Part shown: positions 1-5,278 of the stretch, piece after piece
Layout of the letters: each line of letters begins with the position of its first letter
Position numbering within the stretch: position 1 is the stretch's first letter
Assembly (NCBI GenBank): GCA_947629725.1
Contig: CANREU010000082.1
Location: 1 to 7,066, forward strand
Reading direction: 5' to 3'
Source: an uncultured Clostridia bacterium
Lineage (GTDB): Bacteria; Bacillota; Clostridia; Christensenellales; Borkfalkiaceae
Length of the DNA stretch: 7,066 nucleotides
Notes under the pieces: model-generated
Seen by the model: the letters and a program-made list of their open reading frames with translations, nothing else
Told to the model about the DNA's origin: nothing
The model's database searches: none
Program-made: the position numbers and the translations under genes

Positions 1-576
1 GAGCACCATCTGGTCGCCCGTGTAGGCGTGGACGGTGGTCATGATGCCCGAGACGATGGGATACGCCTTGTTGAGGGCGTCCGCCATGGGGGCAAGGCAG
101 TTGGTGGTGCAGGAAGCGGCGGAGATGATGGTGTCCTCATGCTTCAGGGTCTTCTCGTTGACGCCGTAGACGATGGTGGGAAGGTCGTTGCCCGCGGGAG
201 CGGAAATGACGACTTTCTTCGCGCCCGCATCGATGTGCGCCTGCGCCTTGTCCTTCTTGGTGTAGAACCCTGTGCACTCGAGGACGACGTCGACGTCGAG
301 CTCTTTCCACGGCAGGTTCACGGCTTCCTTTTCTTTATAGATCTTGATGGTGGTGCCCTTAACGGTGATCGTGCCCTCTTCGTCGTTCGCGGAGACGGTG
401 TCCGCATAGGCGTATCTGCCCTGCGCGCTGTCGTACTTCAGAAGGTGCGCGAGCATGGTGGGGCTCGTAAGGTCGTTGATGGCGACGATCTCATACCCCT
501 TTGCGCCGAACATCTGGCGGAAGGCGAGACGGCCGATGCGGCCGAAACCGTTGATTGCTACTCTTACGTTTGCCAT
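1..576 (-). CDS. gap: Glyceraldehyde-3-phosphate dehydrogenase, N-terminal 192 residues (cut by window edge)
   Basis: This enzyme performs the NAD-dependent phosphorylating oxidation of glyceraldehyde 3-phosphate to 1,3-bisphosphoglycerate in cytosolic glycolysis. The visible part begins MANVRVAINGFGRIGR, with the Rossmann dinucleotide motif GFGRIGR at residues 10-16 and the NDL segment at 34-36 that usually contacts the adenosine ribose. The catalytic motif SCTTNC spans residues 155-160, with Cys156 as nucleophile, and the partner His183 lies in TTVHAYTGDQ. TGDQ after the histidine is typical of Gram-positive GapA proteins. About 140 residues of a normal 330-340 aa enzyme lie beyond the window. 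The ATG at 574-576 is supported by a GGAGGA ribosome binding site at 587-592, 10 bases upstream, and by a promoter about 50 bases further up. The gene has its own promoter although protein A lies upstream on the same strand. Identity is essentially certain; glycolytic rather than gluconeogenic specialisation cannot be decided here. Confidence 0.97.
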   Translation of the reverse strand, partial: MANVRVAINGFGRIGRLAFRQMFGAKGYEIVAINDLTSPTMLAHLLKYDSAQGRYAYADTVSANDEEGTITVKGTTIKIYKEKEAVNLPWKELDVDVVLECTGFYTKKDKAQAHIDAGAKKVVISAPAGNDLPTIVYGVNEKTLKHEDTIISAASCTTNCLAPMADALNKAYPIVSGIMTTVHAYTGDQMVL

Positions 577-633
577 AATAACAAAATCCTCCGAAAATTC
601 ATTGGCGGGTCTGCCCGTCTTTTTCCAAACCGT

Positions 634-662
634 ATTTTACCATATTCCTCGGCTTCCGTCAA
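634..662 (-). promoter_or_regulatory. Sigma-A promoter of gap
   Basis: Read on the minus strand, TTGACG (657-662) is separated by 17 bases from TAAAAT (634-639). The bases before the -10 box read TGG, an extended -10. Transcription should start near 627, giving a leader of about 50 bases. A-rich tracts at 663-686, upstream of the -35 box, could act as an UP element, fitting a highly expressed glycolytic gene. Confidence 0.88.
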
Positions 663-687
663 CGCTTTTTTCGGTTTTTTTTGTTTG

Positions 688-701
688 ACGAAAATTTTCG
701 T
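688..701. promoter_or_regulatory. 14-bp perfect palindrome upstream of the gap promoter
   Basis: ACGAAAATTTTCGT is a perfect 14-bp palindrome centred about 32 bp upstream of the gap -35 box. Its position and symmetry fit a binding site for a dimeric regulator. It could also be a chance AT-rich palindrome within the A-tract region. No regulator can be named from the sequence. Confidence 0.35.
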
Positions 702-740
702 GCAATTTGTCTGCTCCGCGCACCTTGCGCCTTTTTTTCC

Positions 741-912
741 GCGCATCATTCCGAACGAAGGGAAGGCGAAGTACGCGGTGAGGGGGTTCGGACTCGGCTG
801 CAAACCTCTATCCCTCATTCGGGGTACTTCCCCCAAAGGGGGAAGCAAGATCGGTCGGTCGGAGGTGAGGGCAAGTTCCTCCTCATTCCGAGCGAGGCGA
901 GTGAATCTTTCC
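741..912. repeat. Spacer block with repeat-like hairpins between protein A and gap
   Basis: The spacer 577-947 holds no gene. Beyond the gap control region it contains a GC-rich block. TCATTCCGA occurs at 746-754 and again at 883-891; the second copy runs on as a degenerate inverted repeat ending GTGAATCT at 908. Between them is a perfect hairpin, CTTCCCCC AAA GGGGGAAG (827-845), and a short TCGG x3 tandem (851-862). The same 9-mer recurs at the right end of the window, and C5/G5 hairpins recur in the other large spacers, so this looks like a family of dispersed intergenic elements rather than unique DNA. I see no standard U-tract terminator here for the upstream minus-strand gene. Confidence 0.5.
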
Positions 913-947
913 TTTTTTGTACCCCAGCCAAATGAGAGCGGCGTTTT

Positions 948-2114
948 TTAGGACATCATGATGAACTTCTTTCCGTTGCGCGTGAGATAGGTGTTGCCCG
1001 CGTCGTCTTTCCAGCGCTCGTACCATTCGTTGTTATACCGCTCGTTGCCGCGCGTTTTGTACACCGTCACCGCCCTTCCGTAACGGTCGCGGACGGTCTT
1101 TTCGTTGGTGTCGAACTTGAACGCGTCGCCCGTTCCGCCTCCTCCGCCGCCGAACAGCGCGCCCAAGAGCATGAGGATCATGACCGTTAAAACAAAGAGA
1201 AGCAAGGCGATCCATATTACGACCATCCAGAACGGAAGAAAGGTGATCCACCGGAATGCGACCGCCGTCTGCTTTTCCCGCTTTGTTTCACAGAGATCGG
1301 CATTGAAACCGAACCAAACAATGTGTGCGGCAAAGGCTGCGATATAGTAGAGTCCTCCGCCAACGCCCATGAGTACGGTCAAGACCATTGACCCCGTCTC
1401 ACTCATCTTCACATTGATCAAACACAAAGTGATGAGCGAGCAAAAAATCCCGCAAAAGATCCCGAAGAGCGCGATCGAGGTCAGCACGACGCCCGCAAGG
1501 AACGCCTTCTTCTGCGAGCGGAAGTGAACGGTGAGTTTTTCCTTCATGCTGCGCTTGCACCACTTCACCTTCTCGGCTTCGTAATCTCCGCTTACGCCCG
1601 CTGCGCCCGTTGTACCTTTTGTATCCGCTGCACCCTGTGGCGCCGCTTGTTCCTCGGGCCGATTCGAAAAGTGCTCCTGCGCCATGTCGCGCAGGTTGAA
1701 TTGCACAATTTGAGAGCCGTCCGCCGCATAGCAGTCCATGAAAGTTGCAAGGTGTTTGTCGATGTCCTCCGCGGACAGCACGTCCGCAAATGCCTCTTTG
1801 AGCCCTTCGACGCGCTCTGCGGAGACGTCCCCCCGCTTCCGCTTTTTTGCCTCCCCCGCGAGGGCGGAGAGCGCCGCCAATGTGCGCATATACGGCGTGG
1901 GCGAGACCTTTCTGCGCCCCTCGAGCAGCTTTTCTATCCGTGCCCCGTCCGCCTCGTTTACGGGCTTCAAAGCGCCGCTTTGGAACGCAAGTTCCGTCCA
2001 ATAGTCTACATCGCGGTCCGCAAAGCGGATCTTCACCGTGTCGCCGCGGTATTCTTTCAGCACGCCGTCGCCGTACTTCCCGCTGCGGACGCGCATCCCG
2101 TAAATGCCTTCCAT
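948..2114 (-). CDS. Membrane protein of unknown function with SH3-like N-terminal module (protein A)
   Basis: I do not recognise this 388-aa protein as a named family. Residues 1-50 (motifs YGDGVL, RFAD, W39, AF..G.L) look like a small beta-barrel module of the 'GxGxV..VxF' SH3/Tudor-like sort. Residues 55-150 are largely helical and charged. Residues 151-175 form a low-complexity Ala/Gly/Gln linker, and 181-203 are strongly basic. Hydrophobic segments fall at about 204-234, 242-270 and 285-321; the last may be one long or two closely packed helices. A run of six glycines (322-327) leads to a polar C-terminal domain (331-388) rich in Tyr/Trp (YNNEWYERW, GNTYLTRNG). The basic stretch before the first membrane segment suggests a cytosolic N-terminus. 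The ATG is fixed by AAGGAGGA (2121-2128) six bases upstream. It is divergent from an XRE regulator that probably controls it. The first 64 residues align without gaps with protein B at the other end of the window, about 30 identical. Confidence 0.9.
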   Translation of the reverse strand: MEGIYGMRVRSGKYGDGVLKEYRGDTVKIRFADRDVDYWTELAFQSGALKPVNEADGARIEKLLEGRRKVSPTPYMRTLAALSALAGEAKKRKRGDVSAERVEGLKEAFADVLSAEDIDKHLATFMDCYAADGSQIVQFNLRDMAQEHFSNRPEEQAAPQGAADTKGTTGAAGVSGDYEAEKVKWCKRSMKEKLTVHFRSQKKAFLAGVVLTSIALFGIFCGIFCSLITLCLINVKMSETGSMVLTVLMGVGGGLYYIAAFAAHIVWFGFNADLCETKREKQTAVAFRWITFLPFWMVVIWIALLLFVLTVMILMLLGALFGGGGGGTGDAFKFDTNEKTVRDRYGRAVTVYKTRGNERYNNEWYERWKDDAGNTYLTRNGKKFIMMS

Positions 2115-2148
2115 AACCTCTCCTCCTTTGTTTTGGGAAATTATATAA

Positions 2149-2177
2149 ATTATATCAAGTCTTTTGACTTATGTCAA
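2149..2177 (-). promoter_or_regulatory. Perfect-consensus promoter of protein A
   Basis: On the minus strand, TTGACA (2172-2177) and TATAAT (2149-2154) are exactly 17 bp apart, and TGA just before the -10 box gives an extended -10. This is a full consensus sigma-A promoter. Transcription should start near 2142, about 27 bases before the start codon. The spacer and the -35 box lie within two tandem repeats, so repression is the natural expectation. Confidence 0.9.
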
Positions 2178-2190
2178 GTCTTTTGACCTA
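2153..2190. promoter_or_regulatory. Two abutting 19-bp repeats, probable operators for the XRE protein
   Basis: Units 2153-2171 and 2172-2190 both read T(A/G)TCAAGTCTTTTGAC(T/C)TA and match at 17 of 19 positions. Each contains a dyad: AAGTC TTTT GACTT at 2157-2170 (perfect) and AAGTC TTTT GACCT at 2176-2189 (one mismatch). Dyad centres are 19 bp apart, close to two helical turns. They cover the spacer and -35 box of the protein A promoter, and lie just upstream of the divergent XRE gene. Tandem dyads beside a Cro/CI-like gene are a classic autoregulated operator arrangement; binding itself is inferred. Confidence 0.72.
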
Positions 2191-2210
2191 AAAAGAAAGA
2201 TAATAAATCC

Positions 2211-2411
2211 ATGATATACTCTGATGTTATCCGTGAAGTGATGGAGCTGAAGCAGTTGAGCCAAGAGGCGCTTGCAAGGGAGCTCGGCGTGCATCAGACG
2301 ACGGTCGGGCAATGGCTCATGGGGAAAAAGAAGCCGGGGTACGACAGCATTTACATGCTCTACCGCAAGTTCGGCGTGGAGCCCAACCTCCTCTTCGGCA
2401 TCGAAAAATAA
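2211..2411 (+). CDS. Small XRE/Cro-CI family helix-turn-helix DNA-binding protein
   Basis: This 66-aa protein is little more than one HTH domain. Helix 2 (about 17-24, SQEALARE), the LGV turn (25-27) and the recognition helix (about 28-38, HQTTVGQWLMG) follow the XRE pattern. The tail FGVEPNLLFGIEK matches the end of the fifth helix in this family. No effector or dimerisation domain is present, so binding would rely on the HTH domain itself, probably as a dimer on dyads. It is divergent from protein A across a 96-bp spacer with tandem dyads over protein A's promoter, which suggests it represses protein A and perhaps itself. The ATG has no convincing ribosome binding site (only a weak AGAAAG). 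A GATAAT box at 2199-2204, seven bases upstream, raises a leaderless transcript, but no -35 box is well placed. fba follows 86 bp downstream with its own promoter. Confidence 0.88.
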   Translation: MIYSDVIREVMELKQLSQEALARELGVHQTTVGQWLMGKKKPGYDSIYMLYRKFGVEPNLLFGIEK

Positions 2412-2440
2412 GAGGGGCGGAAAATTTTGCAAACCCTCTT
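2410..2440 (+). terminator. Possible weak hairpin terminator after the XRE gene
   Basis: AAGAGGG (2410-2416), starting inside the stop codon, can pair with CCCTCTT (2434-2440). The inner sequence can also fold partly with G-U pairs. There is no clean T tract after it, and the right arm runs into the -35 box of fba. It may separate the XRE transcript from fba only weakly. Confidence 0.3.
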
Positions 2441-2467
2441 GCAATTTGCGGGGAAAAGTTTTATAAT
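2439..2467 (+). promoter_or_regulatory. Sigma-A promoter of fba
   Basis: TTGCAA (2439-2444), 17 bp, TATAAT (2462-2467). Transcription should start near 2474, giving a leader of about 24 bases that contains the ribosome binding site. A second TTGCAA, itself palindromic, sits 12 bp upstream (2427-2432). The promoter lies entirely downstream of the XRE stop codon, so fba has independent expression. Confidence 0.85.
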
Positions 2468-2483
2468 GGGAAAAAATATCCGC

Positions 2484-2488
2484 GGAGG
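2484..2488 (+). promoter_or_regulatory. Ribosome binding site deciding the fba start
   Basis: GGAGG lies 9 bases before the ATG at 2498. The same reading frame stays open upstream to 2312, but that extension overlaps the XRE gene and lies before the fba transcription start, so this site fixes the true start. Confidence 0.85.
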
Positions 2489-2497
2489 AAAAAACCT

Positions 2498-3433
2498 ATG
2501 CCCTTGGTAACTACCACCGAAATGTTCAAAAAGGCGTATGCGGGCGGCTATGCCGTCGGCGCGTTCAACGTGAACAACATGGAGATGATACAGGCGATCG
2601 TCGAAGCCGCAAACGAATGCCGCTCCCCCGTCATCCTGCAAGTCTCGGCAGGCGCGAGAAAATACGCCAACCCCGTGTATCTCCGCCACCTCGTGCAGGC
2701 TGCGGTGGAGACGACGGACATCCCCGTCGCCATGCACCTCGACCACGGCGCCGACTTCGAGATCTGCAAGTCGTCCATCGACGGCGGCTTCACTTCCGTC
2801 ATGATCGACGCCTCCTCCAAACCGTGGGAGGAGAACATCGCCCTCACCAAGAAAGTTGTGGAGTATGCGCACGACCACGGCGTGGTCGTCGAGGCGGAAC
2901 TCGGGAAACTCGCGGGCATCGAGGACGACGTGAAGGTCGCCGCGCACGACGCGCAGTTCACCTCCCCCGACGAGGTGCAGGAATTCACCGAACGCACGGG
3001 GTGCGACTCGCTCGCCATCGCCATCGGTACCTCCCACGGTGCCTATAAATTCAAGCCCGGGCAGGACCCGAAACTCCGTATCGACATTCTGGAGGAAATC
3101 GGCAGACGTCTCCCCGGCTTCCCCATCGTGCTGCACGGCGCCTCGAGCGTGCCGCAGGAGCAGGTGGCGATCGTGAACGAATTCGGCGGCTCCATGCCCA
3201 ACGCGATCGGCATCCCCGAGAGCGAGCTCCGCAAGGCGGCGAAACTCGCCGTGTGCAAGATCAACATCGACTCCGACCTCCGCGTGGCGTTTACGGCGGC
3301 CTGCCGCAAGCACTTTGCGGAGCACCCCGACCACTTCGATCCCCGCCAATACCTCGGCGACGCGCGCGCCAACATGAAGGAAATGGTGAAGCACAAGATC
3401 GTCGACGTGCTGGGTTCGGCGAACAAGGCGTAA
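2498..3433 (+). CDS. fba: Class II (zinc-dependent) fructose-1,6-bisphosphate aldolase
   Basis: This 311-aa enzyme cleaves fructose 1,6-bisphosphate to dihydroxyacetone phosphate and glyceraldehyde 3-phosphate in cytosolic glycolysis, and runs in reverse for gluconeogenesis. Family landmarks are clear: NVNN near the N-terminus (24-27), HLDHG (80-84) with catalytic Asp82 and zinc ligand His83, the acidic EAELG segment (132-136) with Glu134, GTSHG (177-181) with zinc ligand His180, and LHGASS (212-217) with zinc ligand His213. KINIDSDLR (254-262) is the phosphate-binding NxD-type motif of the 300-310 aa bacterial and protist subgroup. The insert GSMPNAIGIP (231-240), between the LHG and NIDSD motifs, also fits that longer subgroup. 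Length is normal and no key residue is missing. Its product is the substrate of the gap enzyme at the left edge, yet the two genes are on opposite strands with separate promoters. A strong terminator follows. A related tagatose- or sedoheptulose-bisphosphate aldolase role is possible but less likely. Confidence 0.96.
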   Translation: MPLVTTTEMFKKAYAGGYAVGAFNVNNMEMIQAIVEAANECRSPVILQVSAGARKYANPVYLRHLVQAAVETTDIPVAMHLDHGADFEICKSSIDGGFTSVMIDASSKPWEENIALTKKVVEYAHDHGVVVEAELGKLAGIEDDVKVAAHDAQFTSPDEVQEFTERTGCDSLAIAIGTSHGAYKFKPGQDPKLRIDILEEIGRRLPGFPIVLHGASSVPQEQVAIVNEFGGSMPNAIGIPESELRKAAKLAVCKINIDSDLRVAFTAACRKHFAEHPDHFDPRQYLGDARANMKEMVKHKIVDVLGSANKA

Positions 3434-3449
3434 ACGAAAAGAAGAACAC

Positions 3450-3485
3450 GGGACCGCGATTTTTGCGGTCCCTTTCTTATTTTTT
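3450..3485 (+). terminator. Rho-independent terminator of fba
   Basis: GGGACCGC (3450-3457) pairs perfectly with GCGGTCCC (3465-3472) around a 7-base loop. The tail TTTCTTATTTTTT ends at 3485. It begins 16 bases after the fba stop codon. Confidence 0.92.
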
Positions 3486-3553
3486 CCACCCCATGTGCGC
3501 ATTTTACGCTTTTGGGGCGCCCCTCTATGCTCGCCGCCTCCTTAAAAGACCTC

Positions 3554-3588
3554 ATTCGAGGCGTTCGCACCGCGAACGCCGAGCGAAT
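3554..3588. repeat. Nested inverted repeat in the fba-ktrB spacer
   Basis: GGCGTTCGC ACC GCGAACGCC (3560-3580) is a perfect 9-bp stem with a 3-base loop. It is flanked by a second pair, ATTCG (3554-3558) and CGAAT (3584-3588). There is no T tract on either side, so it is not an ordinary terminator. The outer ATTCG...CGAAT pairing resembles the ATTCCGA modules seen elsewhere in the window. Confidence 0.6.
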
Positions 3589-3599
3589 CTCGCCCTTTC

Positions 3600-3825
3600 G
3601 TATTTGCAGAATATTGTGGGCACCCCCCTACCCCGCCCCCTTCAAGGGGGGCAGGTAAGAACGGAGAACAAAAAGCTGCCCGCTTTTAAAGGGGGCGGCT
3701 CTCCCGCTTGCGGGAGTGGTGGGGGTTGATGTTCCCATCCCCATCCGTCACGGCTTCGCCGTGCCGCCTCCCCTATCGCCCGCAGCTGTGATTGTGATCC
3801 AGGAGCGGGGCGGAATGACGCGGCA
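3600..3825. repeat. Palindrome-rich mosaic between fba and ktrB
   Basis: This stretch of the 480-bp spacer (3434-3913) holds no plausible gene. It strings together GC-rich hairpins: GCCCCCTT/AAGGGGGGC (3635-3652), CTCCCGC TT GCGGGAG (3701-3716) and CACGGC TTC GCCGTG (3749-3763). It closes with CGGAATGA (3811-3818), the reverse complement of the TCATTCCG motif found in the other spacers. The pattern fits dispersed intergenic repeat modules inserted next to one another. I see no transposase, and no target-site duplication that I can support. Confidence 0.5.
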
Positions 3826-3873
3826 AGACAAGCGCGGACCCGCGTGCGCGACCCTATTTTGATGAAAAAACGG

Positions 3874-3902
3874 TTGACAAAGAGTTGCGCTTGTGCTACA
3901 AT
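3874..3902 (+). promoter_or_regulatory. Strong sigma-A promoter of the ktrB-ktrA operon
   Basis: TTGACA (3874-3879), 17 bp, TACAAT (3897-3902), with TGC directly before the -10 box as an extended -10. The predicted transcription start is near 3908-3909, only about 5 bases before the ATG at 3914. That leaves no room for a ribosome binding site or a leader riboswitch. Confidence 0.88.
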
Positions 3903-3913
3903 CTTGTGACTGT

Positions 3914-5263
3914 ATGGGAAAGGGGTTCAAAAAAATCAAGCTCTCCGTGTGGCAATACCTCGCTTTGGGGTATCTCGCGGTGATCCTTTTCGGAAGCGTA
4001 CTCCTCATCCTTCCCTTTGCGACGAAGGACGGGGAGCATACCTCCTATTTGAACGCGCTCTTCACCTCCGTCTCCGCGACCTGTGTGACCGGCCTCATCG
4101 CCTACGACACCGCCGTGCATTGGAGCCTGTTCGGGCAGATCGTCATCCTCCTTCTCATCCAGACGGGCGGGCTCGGGTTCATGACCTTCGTCTCCGTCTT
4201 CCTCCTCGTTTTCCGCCGCGGGATCGGGCTGTATGAACGCACCGCCGTCGTGCAGTCCCTCGGCGCAAACAGGGTGGGGAGCGTGAAAAAGCTCGTTATC
4301 CGCATCGTCGTGGGCTCCTTCCTCTGTGAGACGGTGGGCGCCCTCCTCCTCTCCATCCGCTTTATTCAGGACTTCGGCTGGGGGAACGGCATCTGGTTCT
4401 CGGTCTTCCACGCCGTTTCCGCCTTCTGCAACGCGGGATTCGACGTGCTCGGCGCGGAGTGCGGTGCGTTTGCCTCCCTCTCCGCCTATGCGACCGACCC
4501 CCTCGTCACCCTCACCCTCGGCGGGCTCATCGTGTTCGGCGGGCTCGGGTTCTGCGTGTGGGTGGACGTGATCGATTCCAAGTGCAACCCCGTCAAATTC
4601 CAATTCTATACCAAACTCATCCTCATCGTGAACGCCGTGCTCCTCACCATCGGGACGGGGTTCTTCCTTCTCTTTGAGAGGGACGCCGCCGCCCTCGAGG
4701 GCATGAACTTCGGGCAGCGGCTGCTCGCCGCCCTCTTCAATTCGGCGACGGCGCGCACGGCGGGATTTTGGACGACGGACCCCACGACGCTCTCGGATAG
4801 CGGCTATATCGTCATGGTCATGTTCATCGGCGGCTCCACGGGGTCCACCGCTGGCGGGCTCAAAGTGGGGACGTTCACCGTCATCATGATGGGGACCTTT
4901 GCCGTCTTCCGCGGCAGAAAGGACATCAACATCGGGAAGCGCAGGGTGGAGACAAACCTTCTCTCGCAGGCGCTCGCCATCTTCGCGGCCTGCCTCGCCC
5001 TCATCTTCCTCGGCGCCATCTTTATCTGCGCCTTCGAGCCCTCCGCCGCCATTTCGGACGTCCTCTTCGAGGTCGTCTCCGCGCTCGGCACGGTCGGGCT
5101 CTCTCTGGGTCTCACGCCCGCCCTCGGGATCGGCGCGAAGATCGTCCTCATCCTCCTCATGTACGCGGGACGGGTCGGCATCCTCACCCTCGCGCAGGCA
5201 CTCGGAACAAGCAAAGTTTCGGCGGGCGTCCGTAAGCCCGTGGAGACCCTTTATATCGGATAA
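3914..5263 (+). CDS. ktrB: Potassium uptake channel-like membrane subunit KtrB (TrkH/TrkG/KtrB family)
   Basis: This 449-aa integral membrane protein is the ion-conducting subunit of a Ktr-type K+ uptake system. It has the four-fold pore repeat of the superfamily. The selectivity-filter segments are TCVTGL (56-61), CNAGF (172-176), RTAGF (281-285) and GTVGLS (392-397), with the expected glycines at 60, 175, 284 and 395. The flexible gating loop GGSTGSTAGG (306-315) sits in the third repeat, and GRVGILTL (419-426) is in the conserved C-terminal region. The usual eight membrane helices plus pore loops fit the 449 residues. An in-frame GTG at 3893 is possible, but it overlaps the -10 box and lies before the predicted transcription start. 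The ATG at 3914, leading into the basic KGFKKIKL segment before membrane helix 1, is preferred; it has no ribosome binding site. ktrA follows after 15 bases. TrkH is the alternative name, but size and partner favour KtrB. Confidence 0.95.
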   Translation: MGKGFKKIKLSVWQYLALGYLAVILFGSVLLILPFATKDGEHTSYLNALFTSVSATCVTGLIAYDTAVHWSLFGQIVILLLIQTGGLGFMTFVSVFLLVFRRGIGLYERTAVVQSLGANRVGSVKKLVIRIVVGSFLCETVGALLLSIRFIQDFGWGNGIWFSVFHAVSAFCNAGFDVLGAECGAFASLSAYATDPLVTLTLGGLIVFGGLGFCVWVDVIDSKCNPVKFQFYTKLILIVNAVLLTIGTGFFLLFERDAAALEGMNFGQRLLAALFNSATARTAGFWTTDPTTLSDSGYIVMVMFIGGSTGSTAGGLKVGTFTVIMMGTFAVFRGRKDINIGKRRVETNLLSQALAIFAACLALIFLGAIFICAFEPSAAISDVLFEVVSALGTVGLSLGLTPALGIGAKIVLILLMYAGRVGILTLAQALGTSKVSAGVRKPVETLYIG

Positions 5264-5278
5264 CAACAAGGAGAAACC

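Noticed and set aside
718..738. GCGCA/TGCGC hairpin followed by seven T as a plus-strand terminator
   Set aside because: The stem is only 5 bp and no plus-strand gene ends upstream of it.
851..862. TCGG tandem repeat as a microsatellite
   Set aside because: Only three units, within a GC-rich repeat block, so it is not meaningful alone.
28..951. Open frame of 307 codons on the plus strand across gap and the spacer
   Set aside because: It lies antisense to gap and then runs through repeat-like spacer. The composition is not protein-like and there is no ribosome binding site.
1399..2186. Other frames within protein A (200 codons minus, 220 codons plus)
   Set aside because: Both overlap protein A. 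The plus-strand one runs through its ribosome binding site and promoter, and neither has recognisable motifs.
2312..2497. Upstream extension of the fba reading frame by 62 codons
   Set aside because: It overlaps the XRE gene in another frame and precedes the fba promoter and ribosome binding site. The family N-terminus begins at MPLVTTTEMF.
2360..3502. Open frame of 380 codons on the minus strand opposite fba
   Set aside because: Shadow of the fba coding sequence with His/Val/Arg-rich low-information sequence. It also runs through the fba promoter and terminator.
3600..3825. CRISPR array or insertion sequence in the palindrome-rich spacer
   Set aside because: There are no evenly spaced identical repeats with unique spacers and no transposase frame. 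The hairpins differ from each other.
3893..3913. GTG start adding MLQSCDC to KtrB
   Set aside because: The GTG overlaps the -10 region and lies upstream of the predicted transcription start. The added residues do not resemble the KtrB N-terminus.
3896..5269. Long open frame of 457 codons on the minus strand opposite ktrB
   Set aside because: Its product is a highly charged Glu/Asp/Arg/His-rich string with no domain. It is antisense to a clear KtrB and arises from the GC-rich codon use of that gene.
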